Assembly (NCBI RefSeq): GCF_010671565.1
Contig: NZ_JAABOQ010000006.1
Location: forward strand, 1-64,000
Direction of reading: 5' to 3'
Source of the DNA: Spongiivirga citrea
GTDB lineage: Bacteria > Bacteroidota > Bacteroidia > Flavobacteriales > Flavobacteriaceae
Length of the DNA: 64,000 nt
Translations under genes and position numbers: made by a program
Part shown: in pieces, positions 18,336 to 26,885 of the stretch
Position numbering within the stretch: the stretch's first letter is position 1
How the letters are laid out: each line of letters begins with the position of its first letter
Notes under the pieces: generated by a model
The model's input: the letters and a program-made list of their open reading frames with translations, nothing else
Database searches by the model: none
What the model was told of the DNA's origin: nothing

Positions 18336-18370
18336 AAAAAAAGGCGTTACTTGTAAAAGCAACACCTTTA
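18336..18370 (-). terminator. Terminator downstream of rpmH
   Basis: On the minus strand AAAGGTGTTGCTT pairs with AAGTAACGCCTTT (two G-U pairs) and is followed by a run of seven T. It lies 20 bp after the rpmH stop and separates rpmH from carB. Confidence 0.75.
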
Positions 18371-18390
18371 TTATTAACAATTGTTAATCA

Positions 18391-18549
18391 TTATTTCTTG
18401 TGACGAGGATCAGATGACACAGAAATTTTCTTTCTGCCCTTTGCACGTCTTCTAGCTAGCACCTTTCTTCCACTAACAGATGCCATACGCTCTCTAAAAC
18501 CGTGTTTATTACGTCTCTTTCTCTTCGATGGTTGAAATGTTCTTTTCAT
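18391..18549 (-). CDS. rpmH: 50S ribosomal protein L34
   Basis: A 52-residue reading frame on the minus strand begins [20 protein letters not shown] and ends SSDPRHKK. The N-terminal TFQPSKRKR and the [19 protein letters not shown] segment are the hallmark of L34. The protein is very basic and of normal length. An ATG at 18549 and TAA at 18391 delimit it. It has its own promoter and terminator. Confidence 0.98.
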   Translation of the reverse strand: MKRTFQPSKRKRRNKHGFRERMASVSGRKVLARRRAKGRKKISVSSDPRHKK

Positions 18550-18624
18550 TGTATAAGTGCTTTACGCTATCGTTTCTTCTTTATTAAAAAATCTTGTGGA
18601 TAAACTACTCCTCAAAATCGTGCG

Positions 18625-18654
18625 CAAATATACAACAACTTTTTACTTTGACAA
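18625..18654 (-). promoter_or_regulatory. Bacteroidota-type promoter of rpmH
   Basis: Minus-strand -7 box TATATTTG (18632-18625) with TTG (18654-18652) at -33 and a 19-bp spacer. This matches the Bacteroidota TTG/TAnnTTTG consensus and is positioned about 75 bp upstream of the rpmH start. Confidence 0.75.
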
Positions 18655-18759
18655 GCTAGTGGATTAAAAATATATTGCAAAAAAATTAGTTTCTTTGCAG
18701 CGCTTAAAAATAGTAGCTTTTTAAGGCTTTAAAAGTAGTATTTAAACAATAAAACGTAC

Positions 18760-19275
18760 ATGTTTCATAAAAACATAAAACTTATTATTACTGCAATCAT
18801 TGTTGGTATCGCAGTTTGGCAATTTTCCGAAGGTGAAATAGGAAATGGTATTGCACTTATCTTATTATCCTTAATTTTTGTTTTTCTTTATTTTAGAAAT
18901 GAATTTATCCTTCTCGCTTTCTTCAAATTGAGAAAACAAGATATGGCGGGCACACAAAAATGGCTGTCGTATATCAAGAAACCCGAAGCGGCTTTAACTA
19001 CCAAACAGCAAGGGTATTTTAATTACTTGCACGGTATTATATATTCTCAAACCAATTTAACTCAAGCCGAAAAGTTTTTTAAAAGAGCTTTAAAGCTTGG
19101 TTTGTCTATGGATCATGACATTGCCATGGCAAAATTGAGCCTTGCAGGGATCTCGATGCAAAAACGTCGCAAGCGCGAAGCTACTACTTTGCTACAAGAG
19201 GCTAAGAAGTTAGACAAGCGAGGTATGCTTAAAGAGCAGATCAAGATGATGCAGCGGCAGATGAAGAAAATTTAG
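18760..19275 (+). CDS. Membrane-anchored TPR-like protein
   Basis: The 171-residue protein has two adjacent N-terminal transmembrane helices (about 7-24 and 28-55). A cytoplasmic-looking helical region follows, resembling one to two tetratricopeptide repeats (QQGYFNYLHGIIYSQTNLTQ, AEKFFKRALKLGLSMDHDIA, LLQEAKKLDKRG). TPRs mediate protein contacts. The C-terminus is strongly basic and Met/Lys-rich (MQRQMKKI). I recognise it as a Flavobacteriaceae-type conserved protein of unknown role. It stands alone between divergent rpmH and a convergent permease gene. Confidence 0.65.
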   Translation: MFHKNIKLIITAIIVGIAVWQFSEGEIGNGIALILLSLIFVFLYFRNEFILLAFFKLRKQDMAGTQKWLSYIKKPEAALTTKQQGYFNYLHGIIYSQTNLTQAEKFFKRALKLGLSMDHDIAMAKLSLAGISMQKRRKREATTLLQEAKKLDKRGMLKEQIKMMQRQMKKI

Positions 19276-19374
19276 TGTTCAGTCGGTGGTAACAGTTTGC
19301 AGTGGCAGTTAAAAACTGGAAAATCGCATTCTTTCATCTTGTTTCTTGGGTCCTGCTTCTTGCTTCAAAAAATT

Positions 19375-19743
19375 TTATTTCCCAAAAATCATTTTCATAG
19401 CAACAATCAACATTACACCACCAAAAACCTTACGAAGCATTTTCTGGTCGATGTTCACGGCAAACTTAGAGCCAAAATAGCCTCCAATAATAAAAGTTGC
19501 TGAAATTAGAAATGCGTATTTCCAATTAACATGTCCGGCTTTGTAGTAGTTCATTACTGCTAGTATAGTTACAGGAGGAAGCATGGCTGCCAAACTTGTA
19601 CCTTGAGCCTCGTGCTGCGTAAAACCAAGTAAAATAGCCAATAAAGGCACCATTACGATACCTCCGCCAATGCCAACTATACCGCTAAGTACTCCGGCAA
19701 GAATACCAATAACGATTAGCCAGACAATTACCTGTGTGCTCAT
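19375..19743 (-). CDS. TauE/SafE-family half-size permease
   Basis: The 122-residue protein has four hydrophobic helices. The glycine-rich start GVLSGIVGIGGGIVMVPLL is the signature of the first half of TauE/SafE (DUF81) anion exporters, which are normally about 250 residues with two such halves. The gene is complete (ATG to TAA), so it probably works as a homodimer, a form common in Bacteroidota. Sulfite, sulfonate or other organic anions are the usual substrates of the family; the substrate here is unknown. It follows the transglycosylase gene by 1 bp. Confidence 0.85.
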   Translation of the reverse strand: MSTQVIVWLIVIGILAGVLSGIVGIGGGIVMVPLLAILLGFTQHEAQGTSLAAMLPPVTILAVMNYYKAGHVNWKYAFLISATFIIGGYFGSKFAVNIDQKMLRKVFGGVMLIVAMKMIFGK

Positions 19744-19744
19744 T

Positions 19745-20689
19745 TTATTCCTGCTTATAATAGCCTTCTTTCGGTAAGGTGATGTAGTATAGTTTTCCCG
19801 ACCTATTATTCAGTTTGTTTTCTCGTAACCAAGGATTATGAATTTTAAGCACCTTATAGTTTATCCCTTTATTCTTAGACCACTCAGCAAGATTTGGAAT
19901 AGGTTCTTCTACCGCTATTTTATAAGTCGGAATAGGTTGATACAAATCATCCTCAGTAAAATTGAAACCGTATTTTTTAGGATTATTTACAATTTCTTTG
20001 AGTGCCACAATGCGAAATACATAACGTCTTCCGTTAGGTCCTAATAATAAGTCGTAATAGCTATTAGCTTTCTGGCGTTCCAGTTCTTTACTAATTCCAA
20101 ACTGACCATTATGATACGACCCAGCAGCTAAAGTCCAGCTACCAAAACGTTTTTTAGCCTTTTTAAAGTAGGCACAGGCTGCACGGGTTGCCTTTTCTAA
20201 ATTATTTCTTTCATCAATATTTTCATTGATCTCTAAGCCGTTTTCTCGCCCATAAGCTTTCATGATCTGCCAAAACCCTTTTGCGCCTGCTGGTGAAGTC
20301 ACATTTTCCAATCCGCTTTCAATTAAGGCTAAATATTTGAAATCTTCTGGCACGCCTTCCTCTTCTAAAATAGGTTCAATAATGGGAAAAAACTTATGTG
20401 CGCGTTTAAACATCAACAATCCATTAGATTGCCAATAGGTATTTACCAATAACTCGCGATCCATACGTTCATAAACATCAGGATCTTCCAGCGGCATTTT
20501 TTCACCTGCAAAATCAAGATTGTCAGGAATAGATAATGCGTATACATTATAATCGTTTGCAACTTTAGCTGCAGACGTTGGTTCTTTTTCTTCTTTTACT
20601 TCATTTTTCTTGGCGCTTACTGCATTGATCAACATAAACAATACTGCAAATGCACCAATACCAATAAGGGATTTCTTTAGCAACTTCAT
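19745..20689 (-). CDS. Membrane-anchored lytic transglycosylase (MltD-type SLT domain)
   Basis: The 314-residue protein has an N-terminal membrane/signal segment (about 7-27). A GH23 lysozyme-like SLT domain lies at about 100-225. The catalytic glutamate is in YLALIESGLENVTSPAGAKG, and the later motifs GFWQIM and AAGSYHNGQFG are present. The C-terminal 70 residues resemble a LysM-type cell-wall-binding region (IPNLAEWSKNKGINYKVLKIHNPWL). It cleaves peptidoglycan glycan strands. Operon with the downstream TauE/SafE gene (1-bp gap). Confidence 0.88.
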   Translation of the reverse strand: MKLLKKSLIGIGAFAVLFMLINAVSAKKNEVKEEKEPTSAAKVANDYNVYALSIPDNLDFAGEKMPLEDPDVYERMDRELLVNTYWQSNGLLMFKRAHKFFPIIEPILEEEGVPEDFKYLALIESGLENVTSPAGAKGFWQIMKAYGRENGLEINENIDERNNLEKATRAACAYFKKAKKRFGSWTLAAGSYHNGQFGISKELERQKANSYYDLLLGPNGRRYVFRIVALKEIVNNPKKYGFNFTEDDLYQPIPTYKIAVEEPIPNLAEWSKNKGINYKVLKIHNPWLRENKLNNRSGKLYYITLPKEGYYKQE

Positions 20690-20769
20690 AGGGGTAAATT
20701 TATTTTCAAACTTTAAGTAAGATCGGTTTAAATATACAGAAATTCATCAATTGAGACTATTCCTGTTAA

Positions 20770-21429
20770 TTACGATAAGATTAAATCGGGTAAATTCTCG
20801 TTGAACCACTTGTATTTGTTAATAATCATAACATGAGTCCCCCCCTTTACGTTTATATGATCTTTAATATTTGAAACTGGAAAAACACCATCCTTGTCAC
20901 CATGTATATGTATCATATTGTCAACATTTTTTGGCGCCGACCAGTTTACGATATTGTGAATGGACCAGTCTAAGTAATACTTATCGCGTACAGAAAGATA
21001 TTTTTCGTACAACTCTACACGTTTAGTAACGACTTCTCCGAAAGCATATTTTGCAAGAAAGTCGATATTATTTATTAATCCAGTTGGCAGTAATTTGTAC
21101 GCCTTAGTTTGCTTGGCAAGTTTCATTCTTACAGGCAACTCATTTTGATGCTTTACGCTGCTTACTACGACAACTTTTCTAACATTAATATGCTGGCTAA
21201 TTTCTTGTACCAAAATTCCTCCGAAAGAAACCCCCACTAAAACAGGGTCTTTATGCTCGATTTTCTCGCTCATTCTTTTGGCATAAGCGGATAACTTTTC
21301 CCTCTTTAAGGGAATTTCCCAGCTTAATAGGTGTATCTGAAACGTTTCTTCTGGTAGTTTAATATGTTCAAAAATACTTGGATTAGCAGCCATTCCTGGC
21401 ATCAAATACACATGTATCAAGTCTTGCAT
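20770..21429 (-). CDS. Alpha/beta-hydrolase family protein
   Basis: I start this gene at the ATG at 21429 (MQDLIHVYLMPGMAANPSIF); upstream codons in the same frame look non-coding. The 219-residue protein has the nucleophile elbow GVSFGG (Ser), a late acid in HGDKDGVFP, and a His near the end in KGGTHVMIIN, completing a catalytic triad. The fold is the small cytoplasmic alpha/beta hydrolase type without a signal peptide. Substrate is unknown; esterase or thioesterase activity is plausible. No co-directional neighbour is closer than 80 bp. Confidence 0.75.
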   Translation of the reverse strand: MQDLIHVYLMPGMAANPSIFEHIKLPEETFQIHLLSWEIPLKREKLSAYAKRMSEKIEHKDPVLVGVSFGGILVQEISQHINVRKVVVVSSVKHQNELPVRMKLAKQTKAYKLLPTGLINNIDFLAKYAFGEVVTKRVELYEKYLSVRDKYYLDWSIHNIVNWSAPKNVDNMIHIHGDKDGVFPVSNIKDHINVKGGTHVMIINKYKWFNENLPDLILS

Positions 21430-21474
21430 TACGTTAATTTTGAGAGAATAACAGAGAAATCGAAGAAGTTTTCG

Positions 21475-21482
21475 TATCTTTG
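21475..21482 (+). promoter_or_regulatory. -7 promoter box TATCTTTG
   Basis: An exact TAnnTTTG box 162 bp upstream of the GNAT-like gene, with no clear -33 TTG. If used, the transcript would have a leader of about 150 nt in which I find no recognisable riboswitch. Confidence 0.45.
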
Positions 21483-21643
21483 CATCGCAAAAATAGCGAT
21501 TCCCAACCAACATATATTAACAAAACAACCATCTTTTAACAGAAATCAACCTGCCTGTACAATTTTAGTATGTGCTGACGCATGGGCTTTGGAGTTGGGC
21601 TTATTTTGAATAATAAATTACCTGTTGGTAAAACTAAAAATAA

Positions 21644-21946
21644 ATGAATATGATAGAGACGGCTGTTCTTAAAGACAATGAATTTTTGCGCCAATTCGAG
21701 TTGAAGATTGAAGATGATCTTGCTAAAGTGGAGTACTCATTACAAGAAAGAAAAATCTTTTTAACCAAAATGATCGTTCCTGAGACTTTAGAAGGAGAGG
21801 AATTTGAAAACGAATTTATTGTCCAGATCTTAAGTAACATTGAAGAACGAAACCTTCGGGTGATGCCAACAAGTCCTAAGATTGTAAAATTTATGCGTAG
21901 AAACAGACAGTATAAATCATTGCTTCCAGTAGGCGTAAGAATCTAA
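21644..21946 (+). CDS. Small GNAT-like (YjdJ-type) N-acetyltransferase-related protein
   Basis: The 100-residue protein matches the short YjdJ/GCN5-related group: a first half with LRQFELKIEDDLAKVEYSLQ and a second half with MIVPETLEGEEFENEF, then ERNLRVMPTSPKIVKFMRRN. In active members the loop after VP-x-x-LEG holds a Gly-rich acetyl-CoA pyrophosphate-binding turn (G-x-G-I/L-A). Here it reads GEEFEN, so cofactor binding may be lost or altered. A good terminator follows. The role in the cell is unknown. Confidence 0.7.
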   Translation: MNMIETAVLKDNEFLRQFELKIEDDLAKVEYSLQERKIFLTKMIVPETLEGEEFENEFIVQILSNIEERNLRVMPTSPKIVKFMRRNRQYKSLLPVGVRI

Positions 21947-21968
21947 TTTTAAGATTGACGAAACTGAT

Positions 21969-21998
21969 AAAGATGACCCTAGTGTCATCTTTTTTTTA
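21969..21998 (+). terminator. Rho-independent terminator
   Basis: AAAGATGAC (21969-21977) pairs with GTCATCTTT (21984-21992) around CCTAGT, followed by a run of T, 23 bp after the GNAT-like gene. Confidence 0.85.
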
Positions 21999-22097
21999 TG
22001 CCTTTACTTCAAGATTACTTCGCTGCTAAATTTTAGAATCAAGACGCTAAACGTTACTTCAAAAAAGATATTTGGTATAGAAAGAATTGACTTTGAC

Positions 22098-23429
22098 CTA
22101 TTGAATTACGGCTTCTTTTATAAAATCGAAACGAACTAGTCCGTCCTTATCAATTTTAGTAAGCTCAACCTCTTGTATTGTGTTTACCAGATCAGGATGC
22201 CAAGGTGCTTTTACTTTTACATAGTTCTCAGTAAATCCTTGAATGTAGCCTTCTTTATTTTCTCCTTCAAACAACACATTTCTGATCGATCCTAGTTGGC
22301 TTTCGTAAAAAGCACGACGCTTTTTAACTGATAATCCGCGAAGCATTTTACTGCGCTTACTTCGCACATTCTTTGGCACAACTCCATTCATTTTGGCAGC
22401 TACCGTATTTTCTCTTTCAGAATATGTAAATACATGTAGATACGATATATTCAATTCATTAAGAAAATTGTAGGTCTCCAAAAATAATTCATCGGTCTCT
22501 CCAGGAAAACCAACGATTACATCAACACCAATACAGGCATGAGGCATGGCCTTTTTAATTCTTGCAACACGATCTACATACAATTCTTTCATGTATCGAC
22601 GACGCATTAATTTCAGCAACTCATTACTACCACTTTGCAATGGAATATGAAAATGAGGTACAAATGCCTTACTTCCTGCTACAAAATCAATCGTTTCATT
22701 TTTAAGTAAATTTGGTTCGATAGAACTTATACGCAAACGTTCGATACCTTCGACTTTATCCAACGCCTGCACCAACTCGAAAAAAGTATGTTCGTGTTTT
22801 TTATTTCCAAATTCACCTTTACCATAATCACCGATGTTCACACCGGTTAAAACAATCTCCTTGATATCTCTTTCGGAGATTTCTTTTGCATTTTGCAAGA
22901 CATTGGTTAGCGTATCACTACGAGAAATGCCTCTTGCTAATGGAATTGTACAATAGGTACACTTATAGTCACAACCGTCCTGAACCTTTAAAAAGGCTCG
23001 AGTTCGATCACCGATTGAATAACTACCTACATAAAAATCGGCTTCTTTGATCTCGCATGAATGAATCTCACCATGATCGTTTTTAGAAAGGTCATTTAAA
23101 TAATCTGTAATCTTGAACTTCTCAGTTGCTCCCAAAACTAAATCCACACCATCAACCGCCGCCAGTTCTTCAGGCTTTAGTTGGGCATAACAACCAACGG
23201 CAATAACAAAAGCTTCTTCATTTGTCTTTTGAGCCTGCTTTACAATAGTTTTAAAACGCTTATCAGCATTTTCGGTAACCGAACAAGTATTGATCACATA
23301 AATGTCAGCAGTTTCGGAAAATTCAACACGATTAAACCCCTCATCTTTAAAACTCCTAGCAATCGTAGAAGTTTCAGAGAAATTGAGTTTACAACCCAGT
23401 GTGTAAAACGCGACCTTTTTTGTATCCAT
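22098..23429 (-). CDS. mtaB: tRNA t6A37 methylthiotransferase MtaB
   Basis: This radical-SAM enzyme converts N6-threonylcarbamoyladenosine to its 2-methylthio form at position 37 of ANN-decoding tRNAs. The N-terminal MTTase domain supplies the second cluster cysteines (TLGCKLN, NTCSVTE, VGCYAQ). The radical-SAM motif is CDYKCTYCTIP, and a TRAM domain for RNA binding closes the protein (about 375-440). KLNFSET in place of the MiaB pattern distinguishes MtaB. I start at the ATG at 23429; a TTG two codons earlier is in frame. The length, 443 residues, is normal. Confidence 0.94.
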   Translation of the reverse strand: MDTKKVAFYTLGCKLNFSETSTIARSFKDEGFNRVEFSETADIYVINTCSVTENADKRFKTIVKQAQKTNEEAFVIAVGCYAQLKPEELAAVDGVDLVLGATEKFKITDYLNDLSKNDHGEIHSCEIKEADFYVGSYSIGDRTRAFLKVQDGCDYKCTYCTIPLARGISRSDTLTNVLQNAKEISERDIKEIVLTGVNIGDYGKGEFGNKKHEHTFFELVQALDKVEGIERLRISSIEPNLLKNETIDFVAGSKAFVPHFHIPLQSGSNELLKLMRRRYMKELYVDRVARIKKAMPHACIGVDVIVGFPGETDELFLETYNFLNELNISYLHVFTYSERENTVAAKMNGVVPKNVRSKRSKMLRGLSVKKRRAFYESQLGSIRNVLFEGENKEGYIQGFTENYVKVKAPWHPDLVNTIQEVELTKIDKDGLVRFDFIKEAVIQ

Positions 23430-23519
23430 TACCAATTAAGCGATTCCTTTTAAAAAAATAGAGAAAGTACTACCTTCACTTTTTTAAAAAAGCAGTTTTG
23501 TTTGCGCTTTTAGCGGGCG

Positions 23520-23527
23520 CAAAGATA
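23520..23527 (-). promoter_or_regulatory. -7 promoter box of mtaB
   Basis: Minus-strand TATCTTTG, an exact TAnnTTTG box about 90 bp upstream of the mtaB ATG. No -33 TTG at the usual distance. Confidence 0.5.
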
Positions 23528-23542
23528 CCAACTAATTTTCGC

Positions 23543-25177
23543 ATGATAAAATCTATTACTGGCCGCACGACCCTTTTAAAATACTTTTTATCAGCTAGTT
23601 GTGTATTGATTTTAATCACGGCATGTACAAGCACTAAAAACGAATCGAAAGACCATCTTATTTTTAGGTATAATGAACATAAGAACACGACAAGCTTAGA
23701 TCCGGCTTTTGCGCGAAATCAGGAAAATATCTGGCCCATTAATCAGCTTTTTAATGGTCTTGTACAAATGAATGATGAGTTGATTCCGCAGCCAGATATA
23801 GCCAAATCATGGGAAATTAATGACGATGGCTTAGTCTATAAGTTTAACCTTCGCACTGATGTCTATTTTCACAAGTCGCCTTTATTTGGAAAGGATAGTA
23901 CAAGAACCGTTAATGCAACTGATTTTGTTTACAGCTTTAATCGCCTAAAAAGTCCACAAATTGCCTCGCCAGGAAGTTGGGTTTTAAATAATGTTGATTC
24001 TTATAAAGCGGCTAATGATAGCACCCTTATAATTCAACTTAAAAAACCATTTCCAGCATTTTTAGGATTACTTACTATGCAATACTGTGCTGCCGTACCC
24101 AGTGAGGTAGCAGAGCATTATGGTAGCGATTTTCGATCTCACCCAATTGGGACAGGGCCCTTCTATTTTAAATTGTGGGAAGAAAACGTAAAACTGGTGC
24201 TTCGCAAAAACTATAATTATCATGAAGTTGATAAAAATGGAACTGCGCTCCCCTATTTGGAGGCTATTGCAATCACCTTTTTGCCAGATAAACAAAGTGA
24301 GTTTTTACAATTTGCTCAGGGAAATTTTGATTTTTTAAACAGTATTGATAATAGCTACAAAGACGAATTACTAACAGCTGATGGGAAATTAAGATCTCGA
24401 TATGCCGATAATATAAATATGGTAAAAGGTCCATATTTAAATTCTGAATTTCTTGGATTTTATTTAGAAGGCGATAACCAGACTATTAACTCTCTTAAAA
24501 TAAGGCAAGCCATTAATTACGGATTTGATCGACAAAAAATGATCACTTATATACGTAATGGCATTGGTTTTCCCGCCTATAGCGGATTTATACCAAAGGG
24601 AATGCCAGGTTTTGCAGAAATTGAAGGCTATAACTTTAATCCCGAAAAGGCAAAAATACTCCTCCAAGAGTATAAGGACGAAACGGGTGATCAAAATCCG
24701 ACTATTACCATTGCTACTAATAGTCAGTATTTAGATATCTGTGAATACATTCAACGCGAACTACAAAAGGTAGGCCTCAATACAAAAGTGGATGTTATGC
24801 CACCAGTTACTTTGCGTCAGGCGAAGCGCACGGGGAATCTTGACATTTTTAGAGGTAGTTGGATCGCAGATTATCCTGATCCAGAGAATTATTTATCTGT
24901 TTTTTATTCAAAGAATTTTACACCCGGCGGACCTAATTATTACCACTACAGCAATCCAGAATTCGACGTATTGTTTGAAAAGTCATTCACCATTACGGAC
25001 AAAATTGCACGAGAAGCATTATACACAAAAATGGACAGTATGGTTATCGCAGATGCGCCAATCGTTCCGCTTTATTATGATGAAGTCGTTCGGTTTACGC
25101 AGAAGAATATTGAAGGGTTAGGGATTAACCCTATTAATTTGTTGGTATTGAAACGGGTTAAGAAAATTCAGAATTAA
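23543..25177 (+). CDS. Oligopeptide-type ABC transporter substrate-binding lipoprotein (SBP family 5)
   Basis: Starting at the ATG at 23543 gives a lipoprotein signal (lipobox ITAC) and a 544-residue protein. Family 5 (OppA/DppA) features run along it: SLDPAFARNQENIWPINQLFNGL near the start, AKSWEINDDGLVYKFNLR, HPIGTGPFYFKLWEENVKLVL and IRQAINYGFDRQKMI. Such proteins bind peptides or related solutes in the periplasm. No permease or ATPase gene is adjacent, so it is an orphan that must share a distant transporter or act otherwise. It ends 1 bp before the convergent GlmU-like gene. Confidence 0.88.
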   Translation: MIKSITGRTTLLKYFLSASCVLILITACTSTKNESKDHLIFRYNEHKNTTSLDPAFARNQENIWPINQLFNGLVQMNDELIPQPDIAKSWEINDDGLVYKFNLRTDVYFHKSPLFGKDSTRTVNATDFVYSFNRLKSPQIASPGSWVLNNVDSYKAANDSTLIIQLKKPFPAFLGLLTMQYCAAVPSEVAEHYGSDFRSHPIGTGPFYFKLWEENVKLVLRKNYNYHEVDKNGTALPYLEAIAITFLPDKQSEFLQFAQGNFDFLNSIDNSYKDELLTADGKLRSRYADNINMVKGPYLNSEFLGFYLEGDNQTINSLKIRQAINYGFDRQKMITYIRNGIGFPAYSGFIPKGMPGFAEIEGYNFNPEKAKILLQEYKDETGDQNPTITIATNSQYLDICEYIQRELQKVGLNTKVDVMPPVTLRQAKRTGNLDIFRGSWIADYPDPENYLSVFYSKNFTPGGPNYYHYSNPEFDVLFEKSFTITDKIAREALYTKMDSMVIADAPIVPLYYDEVVRFTQKNIEGLGINPINLLVLKRVKKIQN

Positions 25178-25178
25178 A

Positions 25179-26354
25179 CTAATCCTTTCGCCACTTCTTA
25201 GTCTCCTCAAAAATATGATCTAAAATAGCTTGTTCCCTTGCATCAAATTCAACACCTCTTCTTGACATCATAACCGCATTTGCCTCATAGGCTTTATTTG
25301 TTTTATAAGTAGTAAAACCAACCGCACCACCCCAACTAAAACTAGGTACAAAATTTCTTGGAAAACCACTACCAAAAATATTGGCACTCACCCCTACTAC
25401 AGTTCCTGTATTGAACATGGTATTGATTCCGCTTTTACTATGGTCGCCCATCATTAATCCACAAAACTGTAACCCTGTTTTCGCAAAACCTTCAGTTTCA
25501 TAGCTCCATAAGCGAACCGGAGCGTAGTTATTTTTAAGATTAGAGTTATTAGTGTCTGCACCCAAATTACACCATTCTCCTAGCACTGAATTTCCTAAAA
25601 AGCCATCATGTCCTTTATTGCTATATCCAAATAAAACCGAATTGTTAACCTCACCTCCTACTTTACAATAAGGTCCCAATGTAGTGGCCCCATATATTTT
25701 AGCGCCAAGTTTCAAGACCGAATGCTCGCACATGGCTAGTCCTCCTCTAATTATTGAACCCTCCATAATCTCAGCATCTTTACCAATATAAATTGGACCT
25801 GTAGTCGCATTTAGAATTGAACATTCTACTTTTGCTCCTTCCTCTAAAAAAATATTCTCTGGAGCTATTACTTGGTTAGTATCAGATATTGGTTGTGATG
25901 TTCTGTCCGCAGTTATCAAGTCGAAATCTGTTTGCATCGCTTCTGCATTCTTAGAAAAAATATCCCAAGTGGTTTTTACGGTTAACACATCTCCCTCAAA
26001 ACTAATCTTTTCGTAGTTCGTAAGATCGATCTCTTCCTGACCTTCATTAGCATAAAACGCGATTACCTCATCTTGTTGAAAAATAGCCTGGTCTGCTTTT
26101 AGGTTTTTCACTAGGTCTACCAAATCCTCATTTGGAGTATAAGATGCATTGATCATTATATTTTGTTCCAGTTCGACCATAGGATATTTTTCTGCCAGAT
26201 AATCCTCTGTAATAGTCGTGGTAGTGTTACCCAGATAATGCTCCCACTTTTCACGTATCGTCAAAATACCAATACGTATATCAGCAACCGGTCTTGTATA
26301 AGTAAAAGGTAATAAAGCGTTTCTTGAAGGTCCGTCGAATAGAATGTAGTTCAT
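25179..26354 (-). CDS. GlmU-like sugar nucleotidyltransferase / left-handed beta-helix protein
   Basis: The 391-residue protein begins MNYILFDGPSRNALLPFTYT, typical of the Bacteroidota GlmU-related group. This has a degenerate N-terminal nucleotidyltransferase domain (about 1-165) and a C-terminal hexapeptide-repeat beta-helix (about 170-360) with repeats such as GPIYIGKDAEIMEGSIIRGG and GTVVGVSANIFGSG. The family is presumed to act on sugar phosphates in envelope synthesis. The usual GlmU loop LAAGxGTRMxSxxPK is replaced by FDGPSRNALLPFT, so pyrophosphorylase activity is uncertain. Confidence 0.8.
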   Translation of the reverse strand: MNYILFDGPSRNALLPFTYTRPVADIRIGILTIREKWEHYLGNTTTTITEDYLAEKYPMVELEQNIMINASYTPNEDLVDLVKNLKADQAIFQQDEVIAFYANEGQEEIDLTNYEKISFEGDVLTVKTTWDIFSKNAEAMQTDFDLITADRTSQPISDTNQVIAPENIFLEEGAKVECSILNATTGPIYIGKDAEIMEGSIIRGGLAMCEHSVLKLGAKIYGATTLGPYCKVGGEVNNSVLFGYSNKGHDGFLGNSVLGEWCNLGADTNNSNLKNNYAPVRLWSYETEGFAKTGLQFCGLMMGDHSKSGINTMFNTGTVVGVSANIFGSGFPRNFVPSFSWGGAVGFTTYKTNKAYEANAVMMSRRGVEFDAREQAILDHIFEETKKWRKD

Positions 26355-26376
26355 CAGGTGACTTGATAAGTTTAAC

Positions 26377-26384
26377 CAAAGATA
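26377..26384 (-). promoter_or_regulatory. -7 promoter box of the GlmU-like gene
   Basis: Minus-strand TATCTTTG, 23 bp upstream of the ATG, giving a very short leader as is common in Bacteroidota. Confidence 0.55.
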
Positions 26385-26419
26385 AAGTTTCGGTTTTAAG
26401 TTAGAAAGTTGAAAAATTA

Positions 26420-26450
26420 AAAAAGCCTCTCGAAATATCGAAAGGCTTTA
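26420..26450 (-). terminator. Terminator downstream of rpmE2
   Basis: Minus-strand AAAGCCTTTCGA pairs with TCGAGAGGCTTT (one G-U) around TATT and is followed by further T residues; 24 bp after the rpmE2 stop. Confidence 0.8.
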
Positions 26451-26473
26451 AATATGTTGAAAAACACGAAATT

Positions 26474-26725
26474 TTATTTTTTGAACTTCGCGTATTTGTT
26501 TTTGAATTTGTCGATACGACCTGCTGTATCTACCAATTTAGACTTACCAGTATAAAAAGGATGAGATGTACGAGAAATTTCCATTTTGATAAGCGGATAC
26601 TCAACACCCTCAACGGTAATAGTTTCTTTTGTATCGGCAGTCGACTTAGTAATAAATACGTCTTCATTTGACATATCTTTGAACGCTACCATTCTATAAT
26701 TTTCTGGATGTAAACCTTTTTTCAT
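26474..26725 (-). CDS. rpmE2: 50S ribosomal protein L31 type B
   Basis: The 83-residue protein starts [20 protein letters not shown] and contains [19 protein letters not shown], the L31 signature. The zinc-binding cysteines of type A L31 are absent, so it is the zinc-independent type B form, which is the regular L31 in most Bacteroidota. It is monocistronic with its own consensus promoter and terminator. Confidence 0.97.
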   Translation of the reverse strand: MKKGLHPENYRMVAFKDMSNEDVFITKSTADTKETITVEGVEYPLIKMEISRTSHPFYTGKSKLVDTAGRIDKFKNKYAKFKK

Positions 26726-26762
26726 CTTCTTATACTTTTCTGTAGTGCTTTAAAAGCGAGTG

Positions 26763-26792
26763 CAAAGATAATTTTATTTAATAAAACTACAA
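26763..26792 (-). promoter_or_regulatory. Bacteroidota-type promoter of rpmE2
   Basis: Minus-strand TTG (26792-26790), 19-bp spacer and -7 box TATCTTTG (26770-26763), about 38 bp upstream of the ATG. The spacing is identical to that of the rpmH promoter. Confidence 0.8.
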
Positions 26793-26885
26793 GCAGTTTT
26801 TTTAAAAAATAAATACAAATTTATGTAACAATTTCTAGTAACTTGATACCAACTAACAGAATCTAACCAATTAATAATAAAAAAT

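Noticed and set aside
18690-18697. TTTCTTTG as promoter of the TPR-like gene
   Set aside because: It lacks the TA of the -7 consensus and a -33 TTG at the right distance.
19276-19374. Stretch with GCAGTGGCAGTT and CTTGTTTCTTGGGTCCTGCTTCTTGC
   Set aside because: It resembles low-complexity filler between convergent genes. No repeat of it elsewhere in the window, and no hairpin with a T-run, so I do not call it an element.
21430-21513. Upstream extension of the alpha/beta-hydrolase gene to 21513
   Set aside because: The extension is Cys/Arg-rich, unlike the protein core, and overlaps the promoter of the divergent gene; the ATG at 21429 gives a normal start.
21483-21643. Possible structured RNA in the leader of the GNAT-like gene
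   Set aside because: I checked for known riboswitch or tmRNA-like motifs and found none; the leader length alone is not evidence.
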